Source of the DNA: CBDTYW01 sp965364735 | Lineage (GTDB): Bacteria > Actinomycetota > Nitriliruptoria > Nitriliruptorales > Nitriliruptoraceae | DNA: 16,267 nt | Assembly (NCBI GenBank): GCA_965364735.1 | Contig: CBDTYW010000061.1 | Span: 1 to 16,267 of the forward strand | Reading direction: 5' to 3' | Shown: positions 1 through 6,664 of the stretch, piece after piece | Numbering within the stretch: the stretch's first letter is position 1 | How the letters are laid out: each line of letters opens with the position of its first letter | Translations under genes and position numbers: made by a program | The notes under the pieces: model-generated | Database searches by the model: none | Told to the model about the DNA's origin: nothing | What the model saw: only the letters and a program-made list of their open reading frames with translations

Positions 1-539
1 CCGCTGCCGCCGATCGTCACGTCCGGCAGGTTCGCGGCGACGAGGTCGGCGAGGACCTTGCCGTCGGGGTCGCCGACGACGTGGACCGGACCGTGGATGT
101 CCTCGATCTGGCTGATGAGCTCGGCGACCTTGCCGACCTCCGGGTCCGACACGCGATCCCCGACGTGCAGCGACCAGAAGACCTCACCGCGTCGCGCGTC
201 GATCGTGGGGACGACGACGCGGGAGCCGCGGACCGTCGCGGCCAGTGCGTCGAGGCCGCTGACGCCGACCATGGGGAGGTCGCGCGCGGACGCGAACATC
301 CGCGCCGTGGCCATGCCGACCCGCATCCCGGTGTAGAGGCCCGGGCCGACGCCGACCGCAACGGCGGTCACGTCCGCGACCGTCGACGCCGACTGCGCCA
401 GGCAGAACTCGATCGCCGGGACGAGGAACTCGTTGTGGCGCTTCCCCATCCCGCAGGTCGCGCTCGCGAGGACCCGACGGTCGTCGAGCACCGCGACCGA
501 GGAGGTGGCGGTCGACGACTCGATGGCGATGAGCAGCAC
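1..539 (-). CDS. tsaB: tRNA t6A biosynthesis protein TsaB (C-terminus beyond window)
   Basis: TsaB is the inactive ASKHA-fold partner of TsaD. In the cytoplasm it scaffolds the TsaBDE complex that transfers threonylcarbamoyl to A37 of ANN-decoding tRNAs. Seen: 179 codons from a GTG at 539, reading VLLIAIESSTATSS, then the family motif RHNEFLVP (residues 34-41) and GPGLYTGMR (65-73), the usual TsaB GPGS(F/Y)TGxR with Leu for Ser. The family is usually about 220 residues, so about 40-50 residues lie beyond the left edge. The GTG is chosen because the alignable N-terminal strand begins there and a GAGG lies 5 bases upstream. The gene starts 23 bp after the tsaE stop, so the two are probably co-transcribed. 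Identity is firm; only the start and the missing end are open. Confidence 0.93.
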   Translation of the reverse strand, partial: MLLIAIESSTATSSVAVLDDRRVLASATCGMGKRHNEFLVPAIEFCLAQSASTVADVTAVAVGVGPGLYTGMRVGMATARMFASARDLPMVGVSGLDALAATVRGSRVVVPTIDARRGEVFWSLHVGDRVSDPEVGKVAELISQIEDIHGPVHVVGDPDGKVLADLVAANLPDVTIGGS

Positions 540-562
540 GTCGGCCTCGTCGGTCGGCAGGG

Positions 563-1063
563 TCAGTCGGGAAGGAAGTCGAGCGGTCGATCGAGGCAGC
601 GCCCGCGCGGCGTCAGCGTGATCGTGCGTGCTGCAGTGTCCTCGACCGCGTCCGCCTCTGCCGAAACGACGTCCGCGACAATCTGGACGTCGAGCCGGTC
701 GGCGGGCAGCGCCTCGACGACGGCGTTGGCCCACTCGATCAGCGTGACGACGTCCTCGTCGAAGACCTCGTCACCGAGATCGCGGAGATCTCCGACCCGC
801 TCCAGCCGGTACGCGTCCACGTGCACGATCGGCACGCGCGCCTCGTACTGCTTGACCAGCACGAAGGTCGGCGAGGTCACCCGGCGCTCGACGCCGAGCC
901 CCGCGGCGAGCCCCTGCACGAGGCAGGTCTTGCCCGCGCCGAGATCACCCGCCAGCGCGATGACGTCGCCGGGACGGATCCAGGATGCGAGCGCGCGGCC
1001 GAGCTCCTGGGTGTCGGCCGGTGTCGCGCAGCGCAGCGACCGGGAGGTCACGTCGTCGGCCAC
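563..1063 (-). CDS. tsaE: tRNA t6A biosynthesis ATPase TsaE
   Basis: TsaE is the P-loop ATPase that resets the TsaBD complex during t6A synthesis. Seen: 166 residues with Walker A GDLGAGKT (39-46), the family signature SPTF (64-67), HVDAYRLE (81-88) carrying the conserved Asp and Tyr-Arg, and IEWAN (109-113). Length is normal for TsaE (about 150-165). The frame is open further upstream to an ATG at 1168, but that would overlap udg by 98 bases with a low-quality Arg/Pro/Ser leader, so I take the GTG at 1063, 7 bp after the udg stop. A GTG at 1051 is an alternative. No strong ribosome-binding site is visible, which fits translational coupling to udg. It is followed closely by tsaB. Confidence 0.93.
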   Translation of the reverse strand: MADDVTSRSLRCATPADTQELGRALASWIRPGDVIALAGDLGAGKTCLVQGLAAGLGVERRVTSPTFVLVKQYEARVPIVHVDAYRLERVGDLRDLGDEVFDEDVVTLIEWANAVVEALPADRLDVQIVADVVSAEADAVEDTAARTITLTPRGRCLDRPLDFLPD

Positions 1064-1070
1064 AGCTGGC

Positions 1071-1739
1071 TCAGACGTTCGCGCGGGCGCGCTCTTTGAG
1101 GTTCGCCTCGGCGGCGGCCGCGGAGGAGAGCCGGCCGTCGAGGACCATCGACGCCATCTTGATGTCACGACGGATCGCCGCGGCGGCCCGGCCGTTGCCG
1201 CGGAGCGCGAGGACCGGCGGGTAGGTCGGGACGAGCGTGATGCCGTCGAAGATGTCGAAGCGGTAGCCCGCGATCTTGTTCATCGGCAGGTCGCGCTGGA
1301 GCAGCAGACGCGTCGCGTAGTCGCCGAGGGTCACGATCACGCGCGGACGCACGATGGCGATCTGCTGCATCAGGTAGCCGCTGCACGCCTTGATCTCCTC
1401 GATCTCGGGGCGGCGCAGGTCCGGCGTGACGCACTTCACGACGTTGGTCACGTAGACCTCGTCGCGGGTGAGGCCAGCGTCGCCCAGCGCCTTGTTCAGC
1501 AGGTTGCCGAGGGCACCCTCGAACGGGGCTCCGAGCAGGTCCTCGCGCTTGCCGGGCGACTCGCCGACGACCATGAGGTCGGCTTCGGGGTCCCCGGACG
1601 AGAACGGGACGTTGGTGCGCACCTCTGCCAGCGCGCAACGCGTGCAGGACGAGGCCTCGCGCTCGAGCTCGCGGTGGGTGGGCAACATCCGACGATCAAC
1701 CTGTAGAGGGTTGCGCGGATCTGCGGCGGTGCGTGACAC
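1071..1739 (-). CDS. udg: Family-4-type uracil-DNA glycosylase with 4Fe-4S cysteines
   Basis: Predicted to excise uracil from DNA (base excision repair). Seen: 222 residues from a GTG at 1739 preceded by GAGAGGA with 7-base spacing. The four cluster cysteines are present as C32-x2-C35, C103 and C119 (C-x15-C), the arrangement of family 4 UDGs. Motif 1 is GESPGKRED (59-67; usually GEAPG/GEGPG). YVTNVVKC (96-103) and VIVTLG (134-139) are also typical. Odd: motif 2, normally TYHPA, reads TYPPV (172-176), so the expected histidine is proline. There is no UdgX-type KRRIH insert. It leads the udg-tsaE-tsaB string. An in-frame ATG at codon 18 is an alternative start. The family assignment is confident; full catalytic activity is uncertain because of motif 2. 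Confidence 0.88.
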   Translation of the reverse strand: MSRTAADPRNPLQVDRRMLPTHRELEREASSCTRCALAEVRTNVPFSSGDPEADLMVVGESPGKREDLLGAPFEGALGNLLNKALGDAGLTRDEVYVTNVVKCVTPDLRRPEIEEIKACSGYLMQQIAIVRPRVIVTLGDYATRLLLQRDLPMNKIAGYRFDIFDGITLVPTYPPVLALRGNGRAAAAIRRDIKMASMVLDGRLSSAAAAEANLKERARANV

Positions 1740-1763
1740 GTGGGGGTCCTCTCGCCGGCGAGG

Positions 1764-1777
1764 CCGTGAGTTCACGG
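1764..1777. promoter_or_regulatory. Inverted repeat upstream of udg, possible operator
   Basis: CCGTGA and TCACGG flank a 2-bp centre, 25 bp before the udg start codon and just upstream of its ribosome-binding site, in the 265-bp gap (1740-2004) between udg and the peptidase gene. It could be a repressor site. It does not resemble the actinobacterial LexA box (GAAC-N4-GTTC). No other convincing signal was seen in this gap, and no gene. Confidence 0.3.
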
Positions 1778-2004
1778 GCCACCGGCTCCAGAAAGGGGGA
1801 CGACGGGGCGAGCGTATCCAGCGCCTCGACGCGCCCGACCGGGTCCCGCCGCCTCGGGGCCACCTCCGGTCGCCCGGCAACGCCCACGAACGCCTCCGAC
1901 CGTGCGCACGGAAATCGCGTCACTTCCAGACGCGCATGGAGCGCTCGCCCGCTGTCAGTTCTGCCTCGAACGACCTGCTCAGCGTGGGATCGCCGACTCC
2001 TCGC

Positions 2005-3018
2005 TCACGGTCGGGCGTCGCCGACGGCCGGAATGCCATGGATCGAACGTGCGGCCAGCGGACCCCGCCGCGCCGCTTCGGCCACCGCGGATGCCGCGAG
2101 CATCGCGACGAGGTCGATGTGGGCGTCGACGCGTTGGGTCGCCAGGCAGAACAGCGCGTCTCCGTCAGCCTGGGTGTGCGCGGGCTCGAGCGCGCGGGCG
2201 ACGCCCGTGTGGCCGAGGTCTGCCACGCGATGCGCCGCCTGCTTGTCGAGCCGGGCGTTCGTGACGATCACGCCGATCACCGTGTTGGACGCATAGCCAC
2301 CGTCGGTTCCGGGCGCACCGGGGCTGACGGGTGACGACGGAGGCGGACCGGACTCGGGCGGCCACGTGCCGCGCGGCGGCGGCGGCAGCTTCTCGACGTA
2401 GGGGAAGCGCGGGGCGCCCGCCGGAGCCCGCGTCCCGATCAGCACCGAGCCGTCCTCGCCGAGCACCTCCCCGACCGCGTTGTTGATCACCACGACGCCG
2501 ACGACGAGGTCACCGTGCGTCCGGATCGCCACGCCCTGTCCCCCACGCCAGGCGTTCTGGAGCCCACCGACCTTCGCGACGGTCGTGCCCGTCCCGGCCC
2601 CGACGCTGCCTTCACCGACCGGGTCCTCCGTCGACGCGAGCTCACACGCCGCGTACCCGGACGCGCTGTCAGGGCGCTTCCCGGGGAAGGCGATGGACTG
2701 GTCGAGGCAGATCGCCGCGCCCACGATCGGGACCTTCGCGACGCTGACGTCGTAGCCGATGTCGTGCTCGGCGAGCCAGCGGACCACGCCGTCCGCGGCC
2801 GAGAGACCGAACGCCGAGCCACCCGCGAGGACCACGCCGTGACAGACGGTCAGCTTGCCCTGAGGCCCGAGGGCGTAGGACTCACGCGTTCCCGGCGACG
2901 CCCCGCGGATCGCGATCGCCCCGAGGGTCCCGGCCGGCGGCAGCACGACCGTCACTCCGGTCGGCGTGTCGGGTGAGGTCCAGACGCCCACCGCCACGTC
3001 GTCGAGTCCGAGCGCCAT
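2005..3018 (-). CDS. P1 family (S58, DmpA-like) self-processing peptidase
   Basis: N-terminal nucleophile peptidase of the DmpA/P1 family, related to the mycobacterial aminopeptidase Rv1333. Such proteins cleave themselves so that a new N-terminal Ser/Thr becomes the nucleophile, and they release N-terminal residues from peptides. Seen: 337 residues. GVTVVLPPAGTLGAIAIRG (21-39), PGTRE (42-46) and VLAGGSAFGLSAADGVVRWL (63-82) are family hallmarks. VVGVVVINNAVG (172-183) precedes a Pro/Ser/Gly-rich linker (about 211-240), and ASNTVIGV follows with predicted autocleavage N245|T246. The C-terminal part has RALEPAHTQADGDALF, again family-typical. The ATG at 3018 is chosen because the conserved N-terminus (LDDVAVG) starts there; the frame stays open upstream without family similarity. 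No signal peptide, so cytoplasmic. Divergent from the hydrolase at 3098, with 79 bp between them. The substrate cannot be told from sequence. Confidence 0.87.
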   Translation of the reverse strand: MALGLDDVAVGVWTSPDTPTGVTVVLPPAGTLGAIAIRGASPGTRESYALGPQGKLTVCHGVVLAGGSAFGLSAADGVVRWLAEHDIGYDVSVAKVPIVGAAICLDQSIAFPGKRPDSASGYAACELASTEDPVGEGSVGAGTGTTVAKVGGLQNAWRGGQGVAIRTHGDLVVGVVVINNAVGEVLGEDGSVLIGTRAPAGAPRFPYVEKLPPPPRGTWPPESGPPPSSPVSPGAPGTDGGYASNTVIGVIVTNARLDKQAAHRVADLGHTGVARALEPAHTQADGDALFCLATQRVDAHIDLVAMLAASAVAEAARRGPLAARSIHGIPAVGDARP

Positions 3019-3038
3019 GGTCGGGTTCCGTCCGCCGC

Positions 3039-3082
3039 GGGTGTGTGCCACCCTGTTCGTGTGCGACGCGATGCCGCACACG
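3039..3082. promoter_or_regulatory. Two inverted repeats in a divergent promoter region
   Basis: The 79-bp space between the divergent peptidase and hydrolase genes holds two perfect inverted repeats in series. The first is GGGTG/CACCC (3039-3043 and 3049-3053, 5-base loop). The second is CGTGTGCG/CGCACACG (3058-3065 and 3075-3082, 9-base loop). The last G of the second is also the first base of the hydrolase ribosome-binding site GGAGAAGGA (3082-3090). They could be operators for shared control of both genes, or an mRNA hairpin abutting the ribosome-binding site. Confidence 0.45.
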
Positions 3083-3097
3083 GAGAAGGAAACCCCG

Positions 3098-3898
3098 ATG
3101 CCCGACCTCGCGCTGCCCGACGGCGGCCGGATGCACCACGTCGTGACCGGCGAGGGCCCGACAGTCCTCTTCGTCCACGCCGGGATCGCCGACGGCCGGA
3201 TGTGGCACCCGCAGGTCACCGCCCTGTCCGCGACGCATCGCTGCGTCGCACCGGACCTGCGCGGGTTCGGTCGTTCGCCCCTGCCGGACGGGCTGTTCGC
3301 CTGGCGTGACGACCTGATCCAGCTGCTGACCGCGCTGGGCGGCGAGCCTGCGGTCCTCGTCGGCTGCTCGATGGGTGGCGGCATCGCCGCCGAGGTCGCG
3401 CTCGTCCGTCCGGACCTCGTCGCCGGTCTCGTCGTCATCGCCGCGAACATCCCCGGGTGGGACCTCGACTCCGAGGAGCTCGAGGAGTTCGATCACCTCG
3501 AGGAGGAGATGCTCGAGGAGGAGGACTTCGAGGAGGCCGTCGAGCTGAACCTCGAGACCTGGGTCGACGGGCCGAAGCGCGATCCGGGATCCGTACGCGC
3601 GGAGATCCGCGACCTCGTCGGGCTGATGCAGCGCGCAGCGTTCGCCGTGGACGAGCCCGACGGCGTTGACGTCGACCGGCTCGACCCGCCCCTCGGCGAC
3701 CGTGCCGCCGAGATCGTCGTCCCGACCCGCGTGATCGTCGGTGAGCTCGACTTCGACGAGATCAACGCCAACAACGCCCGCTTCGCGGCAACCGTGCCCG
3801 ACGCGACACTGATCGAGATCGACGGCGCCGCCCACATGCTCTCGATGGAGCGCCCCGCAACCGTCACCGCCATCGTCCGCGAGCTCACCGGCGCCTGA
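3098..3898 (+). CDS. Alpha/beta hydrolase with very acidic cap
   Basis: Cytoplasmic alpha/beta-hydrolase fold enzyme (esterase, lactonase or C-C hydrolase type; substrate unknown). Seen: 266 residues. Oxyanion region VLFVHAGIADG (23-33), DLRGFGRSPL (53-62), nucleophile elbow GCSMGG with Ser91, probable acid Asp218 in VGELDFDE, and His246 in GAAHMLSMERP complete the triad. The cap (about 124-150) is extremely rich in Glu/Asp, reading as runs of EE and EEE. The ATG at 3098 has an ideal GGAGAAGGA 7 bases upstream; an in-frame ATG at 3071 lies inside an inverted repeat and is less likely. First gene of a probable three-gene unit with the Rieske-ThDP gene (57 bp on) and the 5882 gene. The fold and triad are clear; any link to the ThDP enzyme's product is an inference from position. 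Confidence 0.88.
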   Translation: MPDLALPDGGRMHHVVTGEGPTVLFVHAGIADGRMWHPQVTALSATHRCVAPDLRGFGRSPLPDGLFAWRDDLIQLLTALGGEPAVLVGCSMGGGIAAEVALVRPDLVAGLVVIAANIPGWDLDSEELEEFDHLEEEMLEEEDFEEAVELNLETWVDGPKRDPGSVRAEIRDLVGLMQRAAFAVDEPDGVDVDRLDPPLGDRAAEIVVPTRVIVGELDFDEINANNARFAATVPDATLIEIDGAAHMLSMERPATVTAIVRELTGA

Positions 3899-3939
3899 CG
3901 CCGGCGCAGGCGTCACCTAGCGTCCCCAGATGTGACGCC
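3896..3939 (+). promoter_or_regulatory. Three-armed element with mutually exclusive hairpins
   Basis: Arm A is TGACGCC (3896-3902) and begins on the stop codon of the hydrolase gene. Arm B is GGCGTCAC (3909-3916). Arm C is GTGACGCC (3932-3939). B pairs perfectly with A (7 bp, 6-base loop) or with C (8 bp, 15-base loop), but not both. A further overlapping pairing exists between CGCCTG (3892-3897) and CAGGCG (3907-3912). Arm C ends 5 bases before the ribosome-binding site GGGAGA (3945-3950) of the next gene. There is no T-run, so it is not a standard intrinsic terminator. It may couple expression of the ThDP gene to translation of the hydrolase, or the arms could be protein-binding half-sites in DNA. 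Confidence 0.5.
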
Positions 3940-3955
3940 ACGACGGGAGACGGCC

Positions 3956-5841
3956 ATGACCGACCGCGACGACAGCCTCAGCTGGCATCGGGTGGCCGAC
4001 GTCGACGGGATCGACGAGGGTCGCGTCCGGACGGTGAACGCCGGACACGTCGGTGTCTGCCTGTCACGGTTCGAGGGCAGCGTCGGCGCGATCGACAACC
4101 GCTGCCCGCACCAAGGCGGCCCGCTCGGCGAGGGCTCGATCGAGCGCGGCTGGCTGCGTTGTCCGTGGCACGGCTACGACTACCACCCGACCACCGGCAA
4201 GCCGCCGGGTGGCTTCAGCGACGGCGTCAGCGCGTTCGAGGTCGAGGAGCGCGACGACGGGATCTGGGTCGGCGTGCCTCCGGAGGAGCCGCGCGGCCGC
4301 ACCGTCGGCGACGTCATGATCGACACGATGATCGCCTTCGGCGTGACCCACGTCTTCGGGATGGTCGGGCACTCGAACCTCGGGGTCGCCGACGCCATGC
4401 GCATCGCCGAGGCCGACGGCCGCCTCACCTACATCGGGATCCGTCACGAGGGCGCCGCCGCCTTCGCGGCATCTGCGTACGGCAAGCTCACCGGCCGGCC
4501 GGGCGCATGCTTCGCGATCGCGGGACCCGGGTCGACGAACTTGCTCACCGGCCTCTACGACGCCAAGGTCGACGGCGCACCCGTGCTCGCCCTGAGCGGG
4601 CAGGTCTCGTCGAAGGAGGTCGGACGCGGCGCGTTCCAGGATCTCGACCTGCTCGCGGCGTTCTCGGACGTCGCGACGTACTCGCAGGCCGTGCTGCCGG
4701 CGTCGGACCACGCCGAGCTCATGGCGACGGCGTGCAAGCACGCGATCCAGGACCGCGGCGTCGCGCACCTCGTCTTCCCGGACGAGGTCCCGTACGCAGC
4801 CTCGGACGCGGATCCGAAGTCGCCGGTCGGGCGTCTCGCCGATCTGGCCGTCGCGCCACCCGCCGCGGCGTTCGCGGACGCGGTGGCGCTCGTCGATCGT
4901 GCCGAACGCCCTGTCGTCATCGTGGGTCACGGGGCGCGCGAGCACATGGGTGAGGTGATCGCGCTGGCCGAGCAGCTCGGGGCGCCGGTCGTCACGACCT
5001 TCAAGGCGAAGGGGATCGTCGGCGACCGTCACCCGCTCGGCGCCGGGGTGCTCGGGCGCTCGGGAACCCCGGTCGCCTCGTGGTGCATGAACGAGTCGGA
5101 CCTGCTGATCGTGTTCGGGGCGTCGTTCTCGAACCACACGGGGATCGCGGACTACAAGCCGATCATCCAGGTCGATCGCGACGCCTTCGCGGTGGGCCGG
5201 TTCCACCCGGTGACGGTCGGGCTCCTCGGCGACGTCGGGGTGACGGCGCGGGCGATCGCCGAGGCCGCGCGCGACGATGCCGACCGCGTGGACCAGCGAA
5301 CGGTCGTGGCGGGGCGCTGGGAGATCTGGCGCGACGAGAAGCGTCGCCGGGCCACCGACGACGAGGGCAACGGCCTGTCCGCCGCAGCCATCATGGCGGC
5401 GCTCACCGACGCCGTCCCCGACGACGCCGTGCTCTGCGTCGACGTCGGCAACAACACTGCGGGCTCCCGGCCGCGATGGGCGCGTGGGCCGCGGTCCAGG
5501 CCGACGGCAGCGGTCGCAAGGTGATCTCGGTGTCCGGCGACGGCGGACTCGGCCAGTACCTGCCGGAGCTCACCACGCTCGTGAAGTACGACATGGACGT
5601 CTGCCACGTCGTGCTGAACAACTCCTCGCTCGGGAAGATCTCGAAGGAACAGCGCGCGGCGCGGCTCGACGTCTGGCAGACCTCGCTGGTCAACCCGGAC
5701 TTCGCCGCGTTCGCGACCAGCTGCGGGGCGCTCGGTGTCCGGGTGACCTCGTCCGCCGATCTCGCCGACGCGCTCGCGACCGCCATCGCGCACGACGGCC
5801 CGGCGCTCGTCGAGATCTGCCAGGACGTCGAGCTCCTGTGA
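3956..5841 (+). pseudogene. Rieske-ThDP fusion enzyme, interrupted by internal deletion and frameshift
   Basis: Acetolactate synthase/pyruvate oxidase-like ThDP enzyme with an N-terminal Rieske [2Fe-2S] domain. Seen: ATG at 3956 with GGGAGA 5 bases upstream. Rieske ligands are C50-x-H52 (CPHQGGPL) and C69-x2-H72 (CPWHGYDY). The ThDP N-domain starts near residue 115, with the activating Glu165 in RHEGAAAFAASAYGKLTGRP and AGPGSTN (189-195), then a middle domain with VFGASFSNHTG (386-396). After DVGNNT (496-501) this frame runs into unrelated sequence and stops at 5524. From about 5458 the homologous reading resumes in another frame (CGLPAAMGAWAA) with GDG-x24-NN, the ThDP/Mg site, to a stop at 5841. 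Relatives have about 25 residues between NNT and GLPAA, including the GxLGSMG-like loop. That stretch is absent, and 3n+1 missing bases would restore frame. No other damage is seen, so the lesion is recent or an assembly error. If intact, about 655 residues. Confidence 0.82.
5476..5841 (+). pseudogene. C-terminal fragment of the ThDP enzyme (PP domain)
   Basis: Separate open frame holding the end of the broken ThDP enzyme, beginning at ATG 5476 (MGAWAAVQADG). It carries the cofactor-binding GDG (in VISVSGDGGLGQ), then 24 residues, then NN (VVLNNSSLGK), and ends LVEICQDVELL. Alone it lacks the Pyr domain Glu and the middle domain, so it could not be active. The start codon has no evident ribosome-binding site. 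Gene callers may report it as a small ThDP-binding protein; it is better read as part of the preceding gene. Confidence 0.75.
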
Positions 5842-5868
5842 CGCCCACCGCGCCGCGAACGAGAGACC

Positions 5869-5874
5869 GAGGAG
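5869..5874 (+). promoter_or_regulatory. Ribosome-binding site supporting a CTG start
   Basis: GAGGAG lies 7 bases before CTG at 5882, the normal spacing. The next in-frame candidate, ATG at 5945, has GGGAGG directly touching the start codon (zero spacing), which is too close to work well. No in-frame ATG, GTG or TTG lies between the previous stop (5841) and 5945. This favours initiation at CTG. Confidence 0.55.
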
Positions 5875-5881
5875 CACGATC

Positions 5882-6661
5882 CTGAACACCCACTTCCTCC
5901 AGGCGACCGCCGATGCACGGTTCCGTCCCGATCGGAACGGGAGGATGGGTCCGCCGCCTCCGACCTTCGTCGAGACCCGTGATCACCTGCACCACCTCGC
6001 CGAGCACGTGCTGTCGGCGAGGCGGCACGCGGCGACGGGCCGCATCGGGCTGCGCGCCCTGCCGGGCGGGTTCGGCACACCACCGTTCGGCGACGACGAG
6101 CAGGTCGGCGTCGTGAGCGGACGGCTCATGCGGCTCCACCACGGGGTCGTGACGACCCTGGAGATCACGACCCCGCGAGCAGCCGCGGAGTTCTTCGACG
6201 GACCGCTCGGCGCCCCCGCCGACGTCTTCACACCGGACACCGGGCCCGTTCGCCCGGACGACGACCTGCACGTCGACGTCGGCTCGGCCGCCTACCTCGC
6301 CGAGTGGTACGCGTTCGCCGCGCAGTCGCTCGGCCGCCTTCGCGACGCCCTCGAGCCCGAGGACGAGGCGAGCATCCCGCAGATCTGGCCCGAGCACTTC
6401 GACCTCGCCTTCGATGCGCTGCCGGAGTCGACCGGGAGGCGAACCGGCTTCGGCGCGTCGCCGGGCGACGGCATGATCGCCGAGCCGTACCTCTACGTGG
6501 GTCCATGGTCGTTCGACGCCCACACCCCGGACGACGACTACTGGAACGGCGGGGCCTACAAGGGCGCCGTGCTCCCGGTGACGGAGCTCCAGGAGGTTCC
6601 GCACCAGGTCGAGGCGGCGCTCAAGTGGCTGCGTCGCGGTCTGCACCTGATGCGACGCTGA
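5882..6661 (+). CDS. Conserved-looking protein of unknown function
   Basis: I do not recognise a named family. Seen: 259 residues if it starts at CTG 5882, or 238 from ATG 5945. The N-terminal part reads NTHFLQATADARFRPDRNG, followed by FVETRDHLHHLAEHVL, GRIGLRALPGGFGTPPFG and DDEQVGVV. The C-terminal half has IWPEHFDLAFDALPE, GFGASPGDG, AEPYLYVGPWSFD and a closing amphipathic helix VEAALKWLRRGLHLMRR. There is no signal peptide, membrane segment, or clear metal or nucleotide motif; it is probably a soluble protein. It follows the Rieske-ThDP gene by 40 bp on the same strand, so it is probably the third gene of that unit. It ends 3 bp from the stop of the convergent alr gene. Coding is supported by a long open frame, reasonable composition and a good ribosome-binding site; the function is open. 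Confidence 0.75.
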   Translation: MNTHFLQATADARFRPDRNGRMGPPPPTFVETRDHLHHLAEHVLSARRHAATGRIGLRALPGGFGTPPFGDDEQVGVVSGRLMRLHHGVVTTLEITTPRAAAEFFDGPLGAPADVFTPDTGPVRPDDDLHVDVGSAAYLAEWYAFAAQSLGRLRDALEPEDEASIPQIWPEHFDLAFDALPESTGRRTGFGASPGDGMIAEPYLYVGPWSFDAHTPDDDYWNGGAYKGAVLPVTELQEVPHQVEAALKWLRRGLHLMRR

Positions 6662-6664
6662 TGC

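Noticed and set aside
1696..1923. 75-codon minus-strand frame overlapping the udg start
   Set aside because: Arg/Pro-rich, no recognised motif, overlaps a well-supported gene start and its ribosome-binding site.
5441..5530. Programmed ribosomal frameshift in the ThDP gene
   Set aside because: No slippery heptamer is visible, and a frameshift would not restore the roughly 25 residues that are missing.
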